Origin: Rhizobium leguminosarum
GTDB taxonomy: Bacteria > Pseudomonadota > Alphaproteobacteria > Rhizobiales > Rhizobiaceae
Direction of reading: 5' to 3'
Length of the DNA: 64,000 nt
NCBI RefSeq assembly: GCF_017876795.1
Contig: NZ_JAGIOR010000001.1
Location: 4,118,501 to 4,182,500 of the forward strand
Shown: in pieces, positions 42,076-53,161 of the stretch
How positions within the stretch are numbered: position 1 is the stretch's first letter
Layout of the letters: each line of letters starts with the position of its first letter
Notes under the pieces: model-generated
Told to the model about the DNA's origin: nothing
The model's database searches: none
What the model saw: only the letters and a program-made list of their open reading frames with translations
Program-made: the position numbers and the translations under genes

Positions 42076-42104
42076 TTGCCCGTGAACTTGGCGTTCGCGG
42101 GCAA
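42076..42104 (+). terminator. Intrinsic terminator after chemoreceptor-like gene
   Basis: TTGCCCGTGAAC (42076-42087) pairs with GTTCGCGGGCAA (42093-42104) over loop TTGGC, 12 pairs with one G-U. A T-rich tail TTTGCTTTAACTTT follows. It lies 47 bp after the stop codon. Confidence 0.7.
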
Positions 42105-42216
42105 TTTGCTTTAACTTTAGTTCAGACTTTAATGTAATCATGCCCGGCAAATTTATGGCAGAGTGCGCCCGCCTCTGTATTCCGCGGTTGTCAAATAACG
42201 GTCTTCAGGAAACACC

Positions 42217-44865
42217 ATGCGAACAGATACCGGCCAGGTCATTCATCTGGCAGATTACCGTCCCACCGACTTCGTGCTGGAACGCGTGGACCTGACCTTC
42301 GAACTCGACCCGACGGAGACAAAGGTCGAGGCACGCCTGATCTTTCATCGCCGCCCGGGCGCCGATCCGGCAGCGCCGATCGTGCTCGACGGCGACGAGC
42401 TGACGCTGTCCGGGCTGCTGTTCGACCAGGTGGAGCTCGACCCTTCGCGTTATGACGCAACAGCGGAAAGCCTGACGGTGCGCGACCTACCGGAGAGCGC
42501 ACCTTTCGAGCTGACGATCACCACGATCGTCAATCCCGAGGCCAACACCCAGCTGATGGGCCTTTACCGCACCGGCGGCATCTATTGCACGCAATGCGAG
42601 GCGGAGGGCTTCCGCCGCATCACCTATTTCCCGGACCGGCCCGACGTGCTTGCACCATTCACGGTGAACATCATCGCCGACAAGGACGCCAACCCGCTGC
42701 TGTTGTCGAACGGCAACTTCCTCGGCGGCGCCGGCTACGGCCCTGGCAAGCATTTCGCCGCCTGGTTCGACCCGCATCCGAAGCCGAGCTATCTGTTCGC
42801 ACTCGTCGCCGGCGATCTCGGCGTCGTCGAAGACACGTTCACCACCATGTCCGGCCGCGAAGTGGTGCTGAAGATCTATGTCGAGCACGGCAAGGAGCCG
42901 CGCGCGGCCTATGCGATGGACGCGCTGAAACGCTCGATGAAGTGGGACGAAGAGAGGTTCGGGCGAGAATACGATCTCGACATCTTCATGATCGTCGCCG
43001 TCTCCGACTTCAACATGGGGGCGATGGAGAACAAGGGCCTCAACGTCTTCAACGACAAATACGTCCTTGCCGATCCGGAACTCGCCACCGACGCCGACTA
43101 CGCCAATATCGAGGCGATCATCGCGCATGAATATTTCCACAACTGGACCGGCAATCGTATCACCTGCCGCGACTGGTTCCAGCTGTGCCTCAAGGAAGGC
43201 CTGACGGTCTATCGCGACCACGAATTCTCTTCCGACCAGCGCTCGCGGCCGGTCAAGCGCATCGCCGAGGTGCGCCACCTGAAATCGGAGCAGTTCCCGG
43301 AAGATGGCGGCCCGCTGGCTCATCCGGTGCGACCGACGCAATATCGCGAGATCAATAATTTCTACACGACGACCGTCTACGAGAAGGGCAGCGAAGTCAC
43401 GCGGATGATCGCGACGCTGCTCGGCAAGGACGGCTTCAAGAAGGGCATGGACCTCTATTTCGATCGACATGACGGCCAGGCCGTGACGATCGAGGATTTC
43501 GTCAAATGCTTCGAGGATGCAAGCGGGCGCGACCTCACGCAATTCTCGCTCTGGTACCATCAGGCCGGCACGCCGCTCGTCACCGCATCCGGCAGCTATG
43601 ATGCGGCGGCTGGCAGCTTCACCTTGTCGCTCGAACAGATGACGCCTGCTACGCCCGGCCAGCCGAACAAGGAGCCGATGCATATCCCCCTCAGCCTGGC
43701 GCTGTTCGGCGAAAACGGCGGCAAGCTTGGGCCGAGCTCGGTCGACGGCGCGGAATATACCGCCGAGGTGCTGCATCTCACCGGCCGCACGCAGACGGCG
43801 GTGTTTCATGGCATTGGCGCGCGACCGGTCGTTTCGATCAACCGCAGCTTTTCCGCGCCGATCAACCTGCATTTCGATCAGAGCCCGGCCGATCTCGCCC
43901 ACCTCGCCCGCCATGAGACCGATCATTTCGCCCGCTGGCAGGCACTTACCGATCTGGCGCTGCCGAACCTCCTGAAAGCAGCCCGCGATGCTCGCGAGGG
44001 CAAGCCTGTCGTCTGCGAGGCGACCTTCGTCGAGACGCTGATTGCGGCGGCCGCCGACGAGGGCCTCGAGCCTGCCTTCCGCGCCCAGGCGCTGGCTCTG
44101 CCGAGCGAATCCGATATCGCCCGCGAACTCGGCGGCAACAACGATCCCGATGCCATCCATGCCGGTCGGCAAGCGGTCCTGAAGCAGATCGCCGATGCCG
44201 GAAAGGATGTTTTTGCCGGCCTCTACGCTGCAATGACGACATCTGGCGATTTCAGCCCGGACGCGAAAAGCGCCGGCCTCAGGGCCTTGCGCAACAGCGC
44301 CCTCACCTACCTCTCCTATGCCGAGCAGACGCCGGCCCGCGCCAAGGCCGCCTTCGATGCGGCCAACAACATGACCGATCTCAGCCATGCACTGACAATC
44401 CTCGTCCATCGTTTCGCCGACAGCGCGGAGACAACAGAGGCGCTGGCAAGCTTCCGTGACCGTTTCGCGGGAAATGCACTCGTCATCGACAAATGGTTCG
44501 CAATCCAGGCCGGCATTCCGGGCGCAGCAACCCTGGAGCGGATCCGCGCGCTGATGGACGATCCGCTGTTCAAGCGGACCAATCCGAACCGGATGCGGGC
44601 GCTGGTCGGCACCTTCGCCTTCGCCAATCCGACCGGCTTCGGCCGCGCCGACGGCGAAGGCTATCGTTTTCTCGCCCGTCAGATTCTCGATATCGACGAA
44701 CGCAACCCGCAGCTTGCCGCCCGCCTTCTCACTTCGATGCGCTCCTGGCGTGCGCTTGAACCGGTGCGTGCCGATCACGCCCGTTTGGCGCTGATCGAGA
44801 TCGAGCAGGCTGCCGCTTTGTCGACCGACGTGCGCGATATCGTCGAGCGCACGCTTAAAGGGTAA
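42217..44865 (+). CDS. pepN: Aminopeptidase N (M1 family)
   Basis: Predicted 882-residue zinc metallopeptidase that removes N-terminal residues from peptides in the cytoplasm. The exopeptidase motif GAMEN occurs in DFNMGAMENKGLNVFN. The zinc site is HEYFH (His304-Glu305, His308) with the third ligand Glu327 in LKEGLT, exactly the HExxH-18-E spacing. The transition-state Tyr is expected in NNFYTTTVYEKGSEV. A C-terminal alpha-solenoid of about 330 residues completes the E. coli PepN plan at matching length. The ATG at 42217 has AGGAAA about 7 nt upstream. It is monocistronic, upstream of pleC. Confidence 0.95.
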   Translation: MRTDTGQVIHLADYRPTDFVLERVDLTFELDPTETKVEARLIFHRRPGADPAAPIVLDGDELTLSGLLFDQVELDPSRYDATAESLTVRDLPESAPFELTITTIVNPEANTQLMGLYRTGGIYCTQCEAEGFRRITYFPDRPDVLAPFTVNIIADKDANPLLLSNGNFLGGAGYGPGKHFAAWFDPHPKPSYLFALVAGDLGVVEDTFTTMSGREVVLKIYVEHGKEPRAAYAMDALKRSMKWDEERFGREYDLDIFMIVAVSDFNMGAMENKGLNVFNDKYVLADPELATDADYANIEAIIAHEYFHNWTGNRITCRDWFQLCLKEGLTVYRDHEFSSDQRSRPVKRIAEVRHLKSEQFPEDGGPLAHPVRPTQYREINNFYTTTVYEKGSEVTRMIATLLGKDGFKKGMDLYFDRHDGQAVTIEDFVKCFEDASGRDLTQFSLWYHQAGTPLVTASGSYDAAAGSFTLSLEQMTPATPGQPNKEPMHIPLSLALFGENGGKLGPSSVDGAEYTAEVLHLTGRTQTAVFHGIGARPVVSINRSFSAPINLHFDQSPADLAHLARHETDHFARWQALTDLALPNLLKAARDAREGKPVVCEATFVETLIAAAADEGLEPAFRAQALALPSESDIARELGGNNDPDAIHAGRQAVLKQIADAGKDVFAGLYAAMTTSGDFSPDAKSAGLRALRNSALTYLSYAEQTPARAKAAFDAANNMTDLSHALTILVHRFADSAETTEALASFRDRFAGNALVIDKWFAIQAGIPGAATLERIRALMDDPLFKRTNPNRMRALVGTFAFANPTGFGRADGEGYRFLARQILDIDERNPQLAARLLTSMRSWRALEPVRADHARLALIEIEQAAALSTDVRDIVERTLKG

Positions 44866-45056
44866 TTTGCTTGGACCGGTCGTCGCGAAAAATTCGGCGG
44901 CCGGTTGCCCAGCAGGTCAGATCGCCCGAAAAACGCGAAATCATAGATAGTTAACGGATTTTTACCTTTGCCTCTGGACAAGGCGAATCACCCATGATTC
45001 TCTAGGTCAGGTTCGAGCGAGCGGCGCGCGAATCACACGAGGGACAAGGCGAAGAG

Positions 45057-47355
<2,299 letters not shown>

Positions 47356-47366
<11 letters not shown>

Positions 47367-47382
47367 AGCACGTCGTTTTTTT
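47356..47382 (+). terminator. Intrinsic terminator of pleC
   Basis: GACGT (47358-47362) pairs with ACGTC (47370-47374) over a 7-nt loop, extended by a T-G and an A-T pair, and is followed by seven T residues (47376-47382). The loop includes the TAA stop codon of pleC. Confidence 0.6.
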
Positions 47383-47389
47383 CAGATCG

Positions 47390-47740
47390 TCACGGGTTTT
47401 GATCCGAGCGATCGTGAGACTGTTTTCGGCCCTTCCTTTCCTTTACCTGCCGAATCTCTGCAAGCTGGCCTTTGAGTACAGCCAATGCGTCTTGTTCCTC
47501 TTGTGGAAGGTTTTCCAACGGAACATGTTTTAGCAGTACCTCGATCGCATCGCCAATGCGGCCGATCTGCCGACCATAGCTTCCCACCTCGTCCAGAATC
47601 GCCTGTTCCGTTTCGGGCGCCGGCGTCGATCCAAGATCGATATTGATGAAGCCGATCTGTGATCCCTGCTGATAAAATGTCCATGGATTTATGGCCTGCC
47701 AAAGCCTTTCAGGCGCCAATGCGAAGTTGAAGGTTTTCAT
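47390..47740 (-). CDS. Conserved-looking hypothetical protein
   Basis: Predicted 116-residue soluble protein. It starts MKTFNFALAPERLWQAINPW, then FYQQGSQIGFINIDLGSTPA, with an acidic helical middle and a basic Lys/Arg-rich C-terminal tail (VKERKGRKQSHDRSDQ). The helical part with regular hydrophobic spacing (LPQEEQDALAVLKGQLAEIR) suggests a coiled coil. I do not recognise the family. GGAAATGGAAG precedes the ATG at 47740. It lies 98 bp downstream of glnE on the same strand and may be read through from it. Confidence 0.6.
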   Translation of the reverse strand: MKTFNFALAPERLWQAINPWTFYQQGSQIGFINIDLGSTPAPETEQAILDEVGSYGRQIGRIGDAIEVLLKHVPLENLPQEEQDALAVLKGQLAEIRQVKERKGRKQSHDRSDQNP

Positions 47741-47838
47741 CTTCCATTTCCCGTGAATTGAGACGGCAATATCGGAAAAGTCGATCGTTCAGGCGATCGT
47801 TGCGCGGGCAATCTCTGCATATTTCTGGGCGATTTACA

Positions 47839-50796
47839 TCAGGCCTTCACGACATTCAGGAATATTTTTCTGACCGCTTTCGAAAGCCGCTTCAGCTCGC
47901 CTTCCAGCGTCCGGATGTCGGGGCAGTCGCCGGCGCGGCACACGAGTTCGACGAGGCCCGCCGGTGCATCCTTCGGATCGAACTGGCCGTCGATGGAGAG
48001 GCGGATCAGCTGCGACAGGCCGGTGTAAAGCGCGAAGGCTTCGAGGCATATGTCGAGATCGACTGTTGCCATCAGCCTGTCACCCAGCAGCTTCAAGGCC
48101 TCGCCGGTGCTCATCCCGTTCACGGCAATGCCGACGCCCCTGGTGGGCGCGATCAGCGCCAGGTACTGGGCGATGAATTCCAAGTCGATGACACCGCCGG
48201 GAATCAGCTTCAGGTCCCAGGGGCCGGAGGGCGGCTTTTCCTTATCGATCAGTTCGCGCATCTCGGCGACGTCATGCGCCACCTTGGCAATGTCGCGATC
48301 TGCCGACAACACCTCGCGAACGATATGTTCGGCCTCGGCGATGAGGCTCTCATCGCCTGAGATCAATCGGGCGCGGGTGAGCGCCATATGCTCCCAGGTC
48401 CATGCCTCTTCACGCTGGTATTTGCCGAAGGCATTGATGCGAGTGGCGACCGGCCCCTTGTTGCCGGATGGGCGCAGCCGCATGTCGACCTCATAGAGCA
48501 CGCCTTCGGCGGTCGGCGCCGAGAAGGCGGCGATCAGCCGCTGGGTAATGCGGGTGAAGTAACGCGTCGCGTCGAGCGGCTTTTCCCCATCGGATTCGGA
48601 AGCGGTGTCGTCATAATCATAGAGCAGGATCAGATCGATGTCGGAACCGGCCGTCAGCTCGAAGCTGCCGAGCTTGCCCATACCGGCGACAGCAATGCGC
48701 CCGCCGGGATAGTCGCCGTGCGTTACCCGCATCTCGCTCACGACGGCCTCGAGTGCGGCTGCGATGATGAGGTCGGCGAGATGGGTGAAGGCACGTGCGG
48801 CCATCTGGCCGTTGATCGCGCCGGTCAGCAGTCGAATGCCGATCAGGAAGCGCTGCTCGGCAGCGAAGATACGCAACCGGTCGAGTACTTCCTCATAGTG
48901 GCGCGCCTGGACAAGCGAGCCCTTCAGCCGCTCGCCGAGATAATCGCGGGTCGGCAGCTCGGCCATCAGGCCGGGATCGAGCATGCCGTCGAAGACATGC
49001 GGCTTGGCGGCGATCACCTCGGCAAGCCGTGGTGCCGAGGACATGATGTTGACGATCAGCGACAGCAATGCCGGGTTGCTGCCGAGCAGCGAGAAGAGCT
49101 GGATGCCGGAGGGAAGGCCCGAAATGAAGCTGTCGAAGCGCAGCAGCGCTTCGTCGGCGCGCTTGCTTTCGCCGAAAACCCGCAAAAGCTCCGGCGCCAG
49201 CTCCGTCAGCCTTTCGCGCGCCTCGACCGATTGCGTCGCGCGGTAGCGGCCATAGTGCCAGGTGCGGATGATGCGGGAAATGTCGGACGGTCGGGTGAAA
49301 CCGAGTTTCTTCAGCGTCACCAGCGTATCGGGATCGTCGCCCTGGCCGGTGAAAACGAGGTTTCCGGTGTCGGTGGAAAGCTTGCTCTCCTGCTCGAACA
49401 AATGCGCATAACGCCGCTCGACCGTCTTCAGCACGCCGACCAGCCGCTCGGCGAAGCTCGGCGTGTCGGTAAAACCCATCATGAAGGCGATGCGCTTCAG
49501 GTCGCCATCCGTCTCCGGCAGCAGGTGGGTCTGCTCGTCGCGCACCATCTGGATGCGATGCTCGACATCGCGTAGGAACCAGTAGGCTTCCGTCAGTTCG
49601 TCACGGGTTTCGGCGTCGATCCATTTCGCCTTGGTGAGTTCACCGAGCGTTTCTTCTGTCGCCCGGCCGCGCAAGGCCGGCATGCGGCCGCCGGCGATCA
49701 GCTGCTGGGTCTGGACGAAGAATTCGATCTCGCGGATGCCGCCACGGCCGAGCTTGACGTTGTGGCCTTTGACGGCAATGGCGCCATGGCCCTTATGCGC
49801 GTGGATCTGCCGCTTGATCGAATGGATATCGGCGATGGCGGCATAATCCAGATATTTGCGAAAGACGAAAGGGGAAAGGCCGCGCAGGAAATCGCTGCCC
49901 GCCACGAGATCGCCGGCAACGGCGCGCGCCTTGATGAAGGCTGCCCGCTCCCAGTTCTGGCCCCTGCCCTCATAATAGATCATCGCCGCCTCGACCGGGA
50001 TCGCCAGTGGCGTCGAGCCGGGATCGGGGCGCAGTCTGAGATCGGTGCGGAAGACGTAGCCGTCCGCCGTGCGCTCCTGCAGGATGCGCACCAGCCGCCG
50101 CATCATCCGGGGGAACACGTCGATCGCTTCATCGGGGTCGGGCACGATGCTGGCCTCTTCGTCGAAGAAGACAACGAGATCGATATCGGAGGAATAGTTG
50201 AGCTCGGAGGCGCCGAGCTTGCCCATGCCGAGCACGATCAGGCCGGAGCCGTCGCTGGGTGCTGCCGGATTGCGCAGCTTCAACTTTCCCCCCTCATGCG
50301 CCGACAGCAGCAGGTGGTCGATTGCGGCCGCGACCGAAGCTTCGGCTAGCGCGCTCAGCCAGGCCGTCGTCGCCCGTCCGTCGAAGATCCGCGCGAGATC
50401 GGCGAGTGCGACGAGGAAAGCCACCTTGCGCTTGATGACGCGCAGCCTGCTCATCACCACGGATTCCGCAGGTGGTGTCTCCTCGCCGTTCGCTCGCCAG
50501 CAGTGCCGGGCATCGGCGACCAGCGCCTCGATCTGCGGCTCCAGTGGCTGGGTGATAGCGCCGGCGAGGACGGCGGGGTCGAGATTGGCGATTTCGCGCA
50601 GGTAAGGCGACAGCGTCAGCGCGGCGGCGATGAAATCGCGAAGCGGGCTTTCCGTCTTCAGCATCGCAGCCACCGACGGCTCTTGTCTGCCGGCCTCCTG
50701 AAGATCGGCCATCGCCAGCTTCAGCTCCGTCTGGCTCAGCGGACGCAGCAGTCCTTCGGCCACATCCTTCAGGCCATGCGTCGATTTCGTCAGCAT
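47839..50796 (-). CDS. glnE: Glutamine synthetase adenylyltransferase/deadenylylase
   Basis: Predicted 985-residue bifunctional enzyme that adenylylates or deadenylylates GlnA in response to PII and glutamine. Two nucleotidyltransferase domains are visible: the N-terminal deadenylylase (VLGMGKLGASELNYSSDIDL, near residue 190-210) and the C-terminal adenylylase (VAGMGKLGSFELTAGSDIDL, near 700-720). Each is followed by a helical GlnD/GlnE PII-uridylyltransferase-type domain (for example GRGGIREIEFFVQ and LIPGGVIDLEFIAQYLALIA). Both active-site GSDxD/SSDID pairs are intact. The ATG at 50796 has GGGAG about 5 nt upstream. It is downstream of the histidine kinase, with 137 bp between. Confidence 0.95.
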   Translation of the reverse strand: MLTKSTHGLKDVAEGLLRPLSQTELKLAMADLQEAGRQEPSVAAMLKTESPLRDFIAAALTLSPYLREIANLDPAVLAGAITQPLEPQIEALVADARHCWRANGEETPPAESVVMSRLRVIKRKVAFLVALADLARIFDGRATTAWLSALAEASVAAAIDHLLLSAHEGGKLKLRNPAAPSDGSGLIVLGMGKLGASELNYSSDIDLVVFFDEEASIVPDPDEAIDVFPRMMRRLVRILQERTADGYVFRTDLRLRPDPGSTPLAIPVEAAMIYYEGRGQNWERAAFIKARAVAGDLVAGSDFLRGLSPFVFRKYLDYAAIADIHSIKRQIHAHKGHGAIAVKGHNVKLGRGGIREIEFFVQTQQLIAGGRMPALRGRATEETLGELTKAKWIDAETRDELTEAYWFLRDVEHRIQMVRDEQTHLLPETDGDLKRIAFMMGFTDTPSFAERLVGVLKTVERRYAHLFEQESKLSTDTGNLVFTGQGDDPDTLVTLKKLGFTRPSDISRIIRTWHYGRYRATQSVEARERLTELAPELLRVFGESKRADEALLRFDSFISGLPSGIQLFSLLGSNPALLSLIVNIMSSAPRLAEVIAAKPHVFDGMLDPGLMAELPTRDYLGERLKGSLVQARHYEEVLDRLRIFAAEQRFLIGIRLLTGAINGQMAARAFTHLADLIIAAALEAVVSEMRVTHGDYPGGRIAVAGMGKLGSFELTAGSDIDLILLYDYDDTASESDGEKPLDATRYFTRITQRLIAAFSAPTAEGVLYEVDMRLRPSGNKGPVATRINAFGKYQREEAWTWEHMALTRARLISGDESLIAEAEHIVREVLSADRDIAKVAHDVAEMRELIDKEKPPSGPWDLKLIPGGVIDLEFIAQYLALIAPTRGVGIAVNGMSTGEALKLLGDRLMATVDLDICLEAFALYTGLSQLIRLSIDGQFDPKDAPAGLVELVCRAGDCPDIRTLEGELKRLSKAVRKIFLNVVKA

Positions 50797-50933
50797 GCGC
50801 TCTCCCTGGCTTTTGAGCGGAAGGAAACGGCCACATGGAATCGCAAACCGTCTGCTTCGATCGGAATTAAACTAGGGTCTTGGCGCCAAACCGCCAATAC
50901 GCGATTCAGCCGATGGTCATTCGGCAGGAGAGT

Positions 50934-52343
50934 TCAGGCAGCCTTGGCCGGGAAGATCATGCTGACGGTCAAGCCGCGCTGTCCGGGCCTGTCGGGATCG
51001 GTGTCGGAGAGCTCCAGCCGGCCATTGTGCAGCTCCATCACCGCTTCCACCAACGAAAGCCCGAGCCCCGTCCCGGGCTTCGAACGGCTTTCATCAAGGC
51101 GGACGAAGCGCTTGACCACGTCATCGCGCCTTTCGGCGGGAACGCCCGGTCCATGATCGGCCACCGAAAGGCAGATGCCATCCGGGCGGCGGGCAAGCTT
51201 CAGCGATACCGTGCCCGCCCCTTCGGTATCGGAGGAATATTTGATGGCATTGTCGAGAAGATTGAAGATTGCCTGGCCGATCAGCTCGCGATTGCCCTGC
51301 ACCTCGACACCCGGTTCGACGCTGGCGCTGAGGCCGAGCCCAGCTTCCTCGGCCGCCGGTTCGTAAAGCTCGGCGCTGTCGGAAACGATCGCCGAAAGCT
51401 CGACCGGCGACATCTCCGCCGCCACCGATCCGGCCTCGACGCGGGAGATCATCAACAGCGCGTTGAAGGTGCGGATCAGCTGGTCCGATTCGGAAATAAT
51501 GCCTTCGAGCGCTCCCCGCCGCGTCTCGCCATCGGCGATATCGAGTGCATCGGCCGCCCTGTTGCGCAGCCGGGTCAGCGGCGTCTTGAGATCGTGGGCG
51601 ATGTTGTCGGAGACCTGCCGCAGGCCCTCGTTCAGCTTCTCAATGCGCTCCAGCATGGTATTCAGCGACATCGACAGCCGGTCGAATTCATCGCCGGATC
51701 CGCCGACCGGCAGGCGCTGAGACAGATCACCGGCCATGATCTTCTTGCTCGCATCCGACATGCGGTCGATGCGTTTCAGCGCATTGCGGCCGATGGCGAA
51801 CCAGATGATAATGGCGCCGAGCCCCATGATCGCCAGGGCCACCATCAGCGCCTGGCGCACCAGGAGACGAAAACGCTCGGGATCGCCAAGGTCGCGGCCG
51901 ATCAAAATCCTCAAGCCGTTGTCGAGCACGAAGATATTGGCGATCGCCTTGTGGCGGCGCTCGACGCCGCTGTCGGTATAACGCTGATAGATGAAAGACG
52001 TCGACGTCCAGCCGATTTCCTCGAAAACACCAGGCTGCACCGAGGCGACGTTGCCGGCGAGAATATCGCCCGAGGGGCCGGCGATGATGTAAAGATTGGC
52101 GCCTGGCTGACGGGCGCGCCGCTCCATGGTGCGCAGGAGAAGGTTCATGCCGCCAGTGTCATAGGCGCGCTGTACCTGCTCCACCTCCTGCTTGACGGCA
52201 TCGCGGATCTGGCCGGTCAGCAGCCGTTCCGACATCGCCGTCACATAGAAGACGAGCGTCGCGGCGCAGATGGCAAAAAGCAGGATATAGAGTGCCGAAA
52301 GGCGGACTGCGGTGGACTTGAAGAGAACCCTGAAGCGGCTCAT
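50934..52343 (-). CDS. Sensor histidine kinase of an OmpR-type two-component pair
   Basis: Predicted 469-residue inner-membrane kinase. Membrane helices lie at about residues 15-35 and 165-185, flanking a periplasmic sensor domain, then a HAMP domain (RNALKRIDRMSDASKKIMAG). The H-box QVSDNIAHDLKTPLTRLRNR has His250. N, G1 and G2 boxes are FNLLDNAIKYS, DHGPGVP and GTGLGLSLVEA. Its ATG overlaps the regulator stop by 4 nt, so the two are translationally coupled. Being just downstream of degP suggests a link to envelope stress, but this is only context. No orthologue name is assigned. Confidence 0.92.
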   Translation of the reverse strand: MSRFRVLFKSTAVRLSALYILLFAICAATLVFYVTAMSERLLTGQIRDAVKQEVEQVQRAYDTGGMNLLLRTMERRARQPGANLYIIAGPSGDILAGNVASVQPGVFEEIGWTSTSFIYQRYTDSGVERRHKAIANIFVLDNGLRILIGRDLGDPERFRLLVRQALMVALAIMGLGAIIIWFAIGRNALKRIDRMSDASKKIMAGDLSQRLPVGGSGDEFDRLSMSLNTMLERIEKLNEGLRQVSDNIAHDLKTPLTRLRNRAADALDIADGETRRGALEGIISESDQLIRTFNALLMISRVEAGSVAAEMSPVELSAIVSDSAELYEPAAEEAGLGLSASVEPGVEVQGNRELIGQAIFNLLDNAIKYSSDTEGAGTVSLKLARRPDGICLSVADHGPGVPAERRDDVVKRFVRLDESRSKPGTGLGLSLVEAVMELHNGRLELSDTDPDRPGQRGLTVSMIFPAKAA

Positions 52344-53086
52344 CCCTCGTCCTTGATCATGTACCCCGCGCCCCTGATGGTCTTCAGGAGCGGCTGGCTA
52401 TAGTCCTTCTCGATCTTCGAGCGCAGGCGCGAGACGTGGACATCGATGACATTGGTCTGCGGGTCGAAGTGATAGTCCCAGACATTTTCAAGCAGCATGG
52501 TGCGGGTCACCACCTGGCCGGCATTCTTCATCAGATATTCGAGCAGGCGGAATTCGCGCGGCTGCAGCAGGATCTCCTTGCCGCCACGGCGCACCTCGTG
52601 GGACAGCCGGTCGAGTTCGAGGTCGGCGACACGATAGACGACGTCCTGGTCCGGCGTGCCCTTGCGGCGGCCAAGCACCTCGACACGGGCCAGCAGCTCG
52701 CTGAAGGCATAGGGCTTCGGCAGGTAGTCGTCGCCGCCGGCACGAAGTCCGGTGACGCGGTCATCGACCTGGCCGAGCGCCGAAAGGATGAGGACCGGCG
52801 TATGGATCGCCTTGCGGCGCAGCTCGCTGATAACGGAGAGGCCGTCCCGGCGCGGCAGCATACGGTCGATGACGATGACGTCGTAGGTATTTTCCGACCC
52901 CATGAACAGGCCGGCCTCGCCATCGCTGGCGTGATCGGCGACGATGCCCGCCTCACGAAAGGCTTTCGTGAGGTAGACCGTGGCTTCGAGATCATCTTCG
53001 ATGATGAGAATCTTCATGCGGCCGACATTACCCACCGGCTGCGTTTCGGCAAGACTCAAAGCATCTTCCTGCGGGGCGGCGCTCAT
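52340..53086 (-). CDS. OmpR/PhoB-family response regulator
   Basis: Predicted 248-residue transcription factor. The receiver domain begins at MKILIIEDDLEATVYLTKAF, with the phosphoacceptor Asp in VIVIDRMLPRRDGLSV and the Lys of DDYLPKPYAF. The C-terminal winged helix has LLQPREFRLLEYLMKNAGQV and VIDVHVSRLRSKI. About 23 residues precede the receiver. I take the ATG at 53086, with AAGGA 8 nt upstream, over 53095 (no spacing to the AAGG) and 53017 (no ribosome site). It is separated from degP by a terminator and coupled to the downstream kinase gene. Confidence 0.9.
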   Translation of the reverse strand: MSAAPQEDALSLAETQPVGNVGRMKILIIEDDLEATVYLTKAFREAGIVADHASDGEAGLFMGSENTYDVIVIDRMLPRRDGLSVISELRRKAIHTPVLILSALGQVDDRVTGLRAGGDDYLPKPYAFSELLARVEVLGRRKGTPDQDVVYRVADLELDRLSHEVRRGGKEILLQPREFRLLEYLMKNAGQVVTRTMLLENVWDYHFDPQTNVIDVHVSRLRSKIEKDYSQPLLKTIRGAGYMIKDEG

Positions 53087-53108
53087 CGCGATCATCCTTC
53101 AAAGGTCA

Positions 53109-53145
53109 GAAGAATTAAGCCGCGCGGATTTTCATCCGCACGGCT
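53109..53145 (-). terminator. Intrinsic terminator of degP
   Basis: On the minus strand AGCCGTGCGGAT pairs with ATCCGCGCGGCT (53118-53145 in all, one mismatch) over a GAAA loop, followed by TTAATTCTT. It lies 16 bp after the degP stop and before the response-regulator gene. Confidence 0.7.
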
Positions 53146-53161
53146 CCTGTTTTCTTGGGGA

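Noticed and set aside
42487..44778. 763-codon minus-strand open frame opposite pepN
   Set aside because: pepN is intact with a full zinc motif on the plus strand; the antisense product has no family features and no ribosome site.
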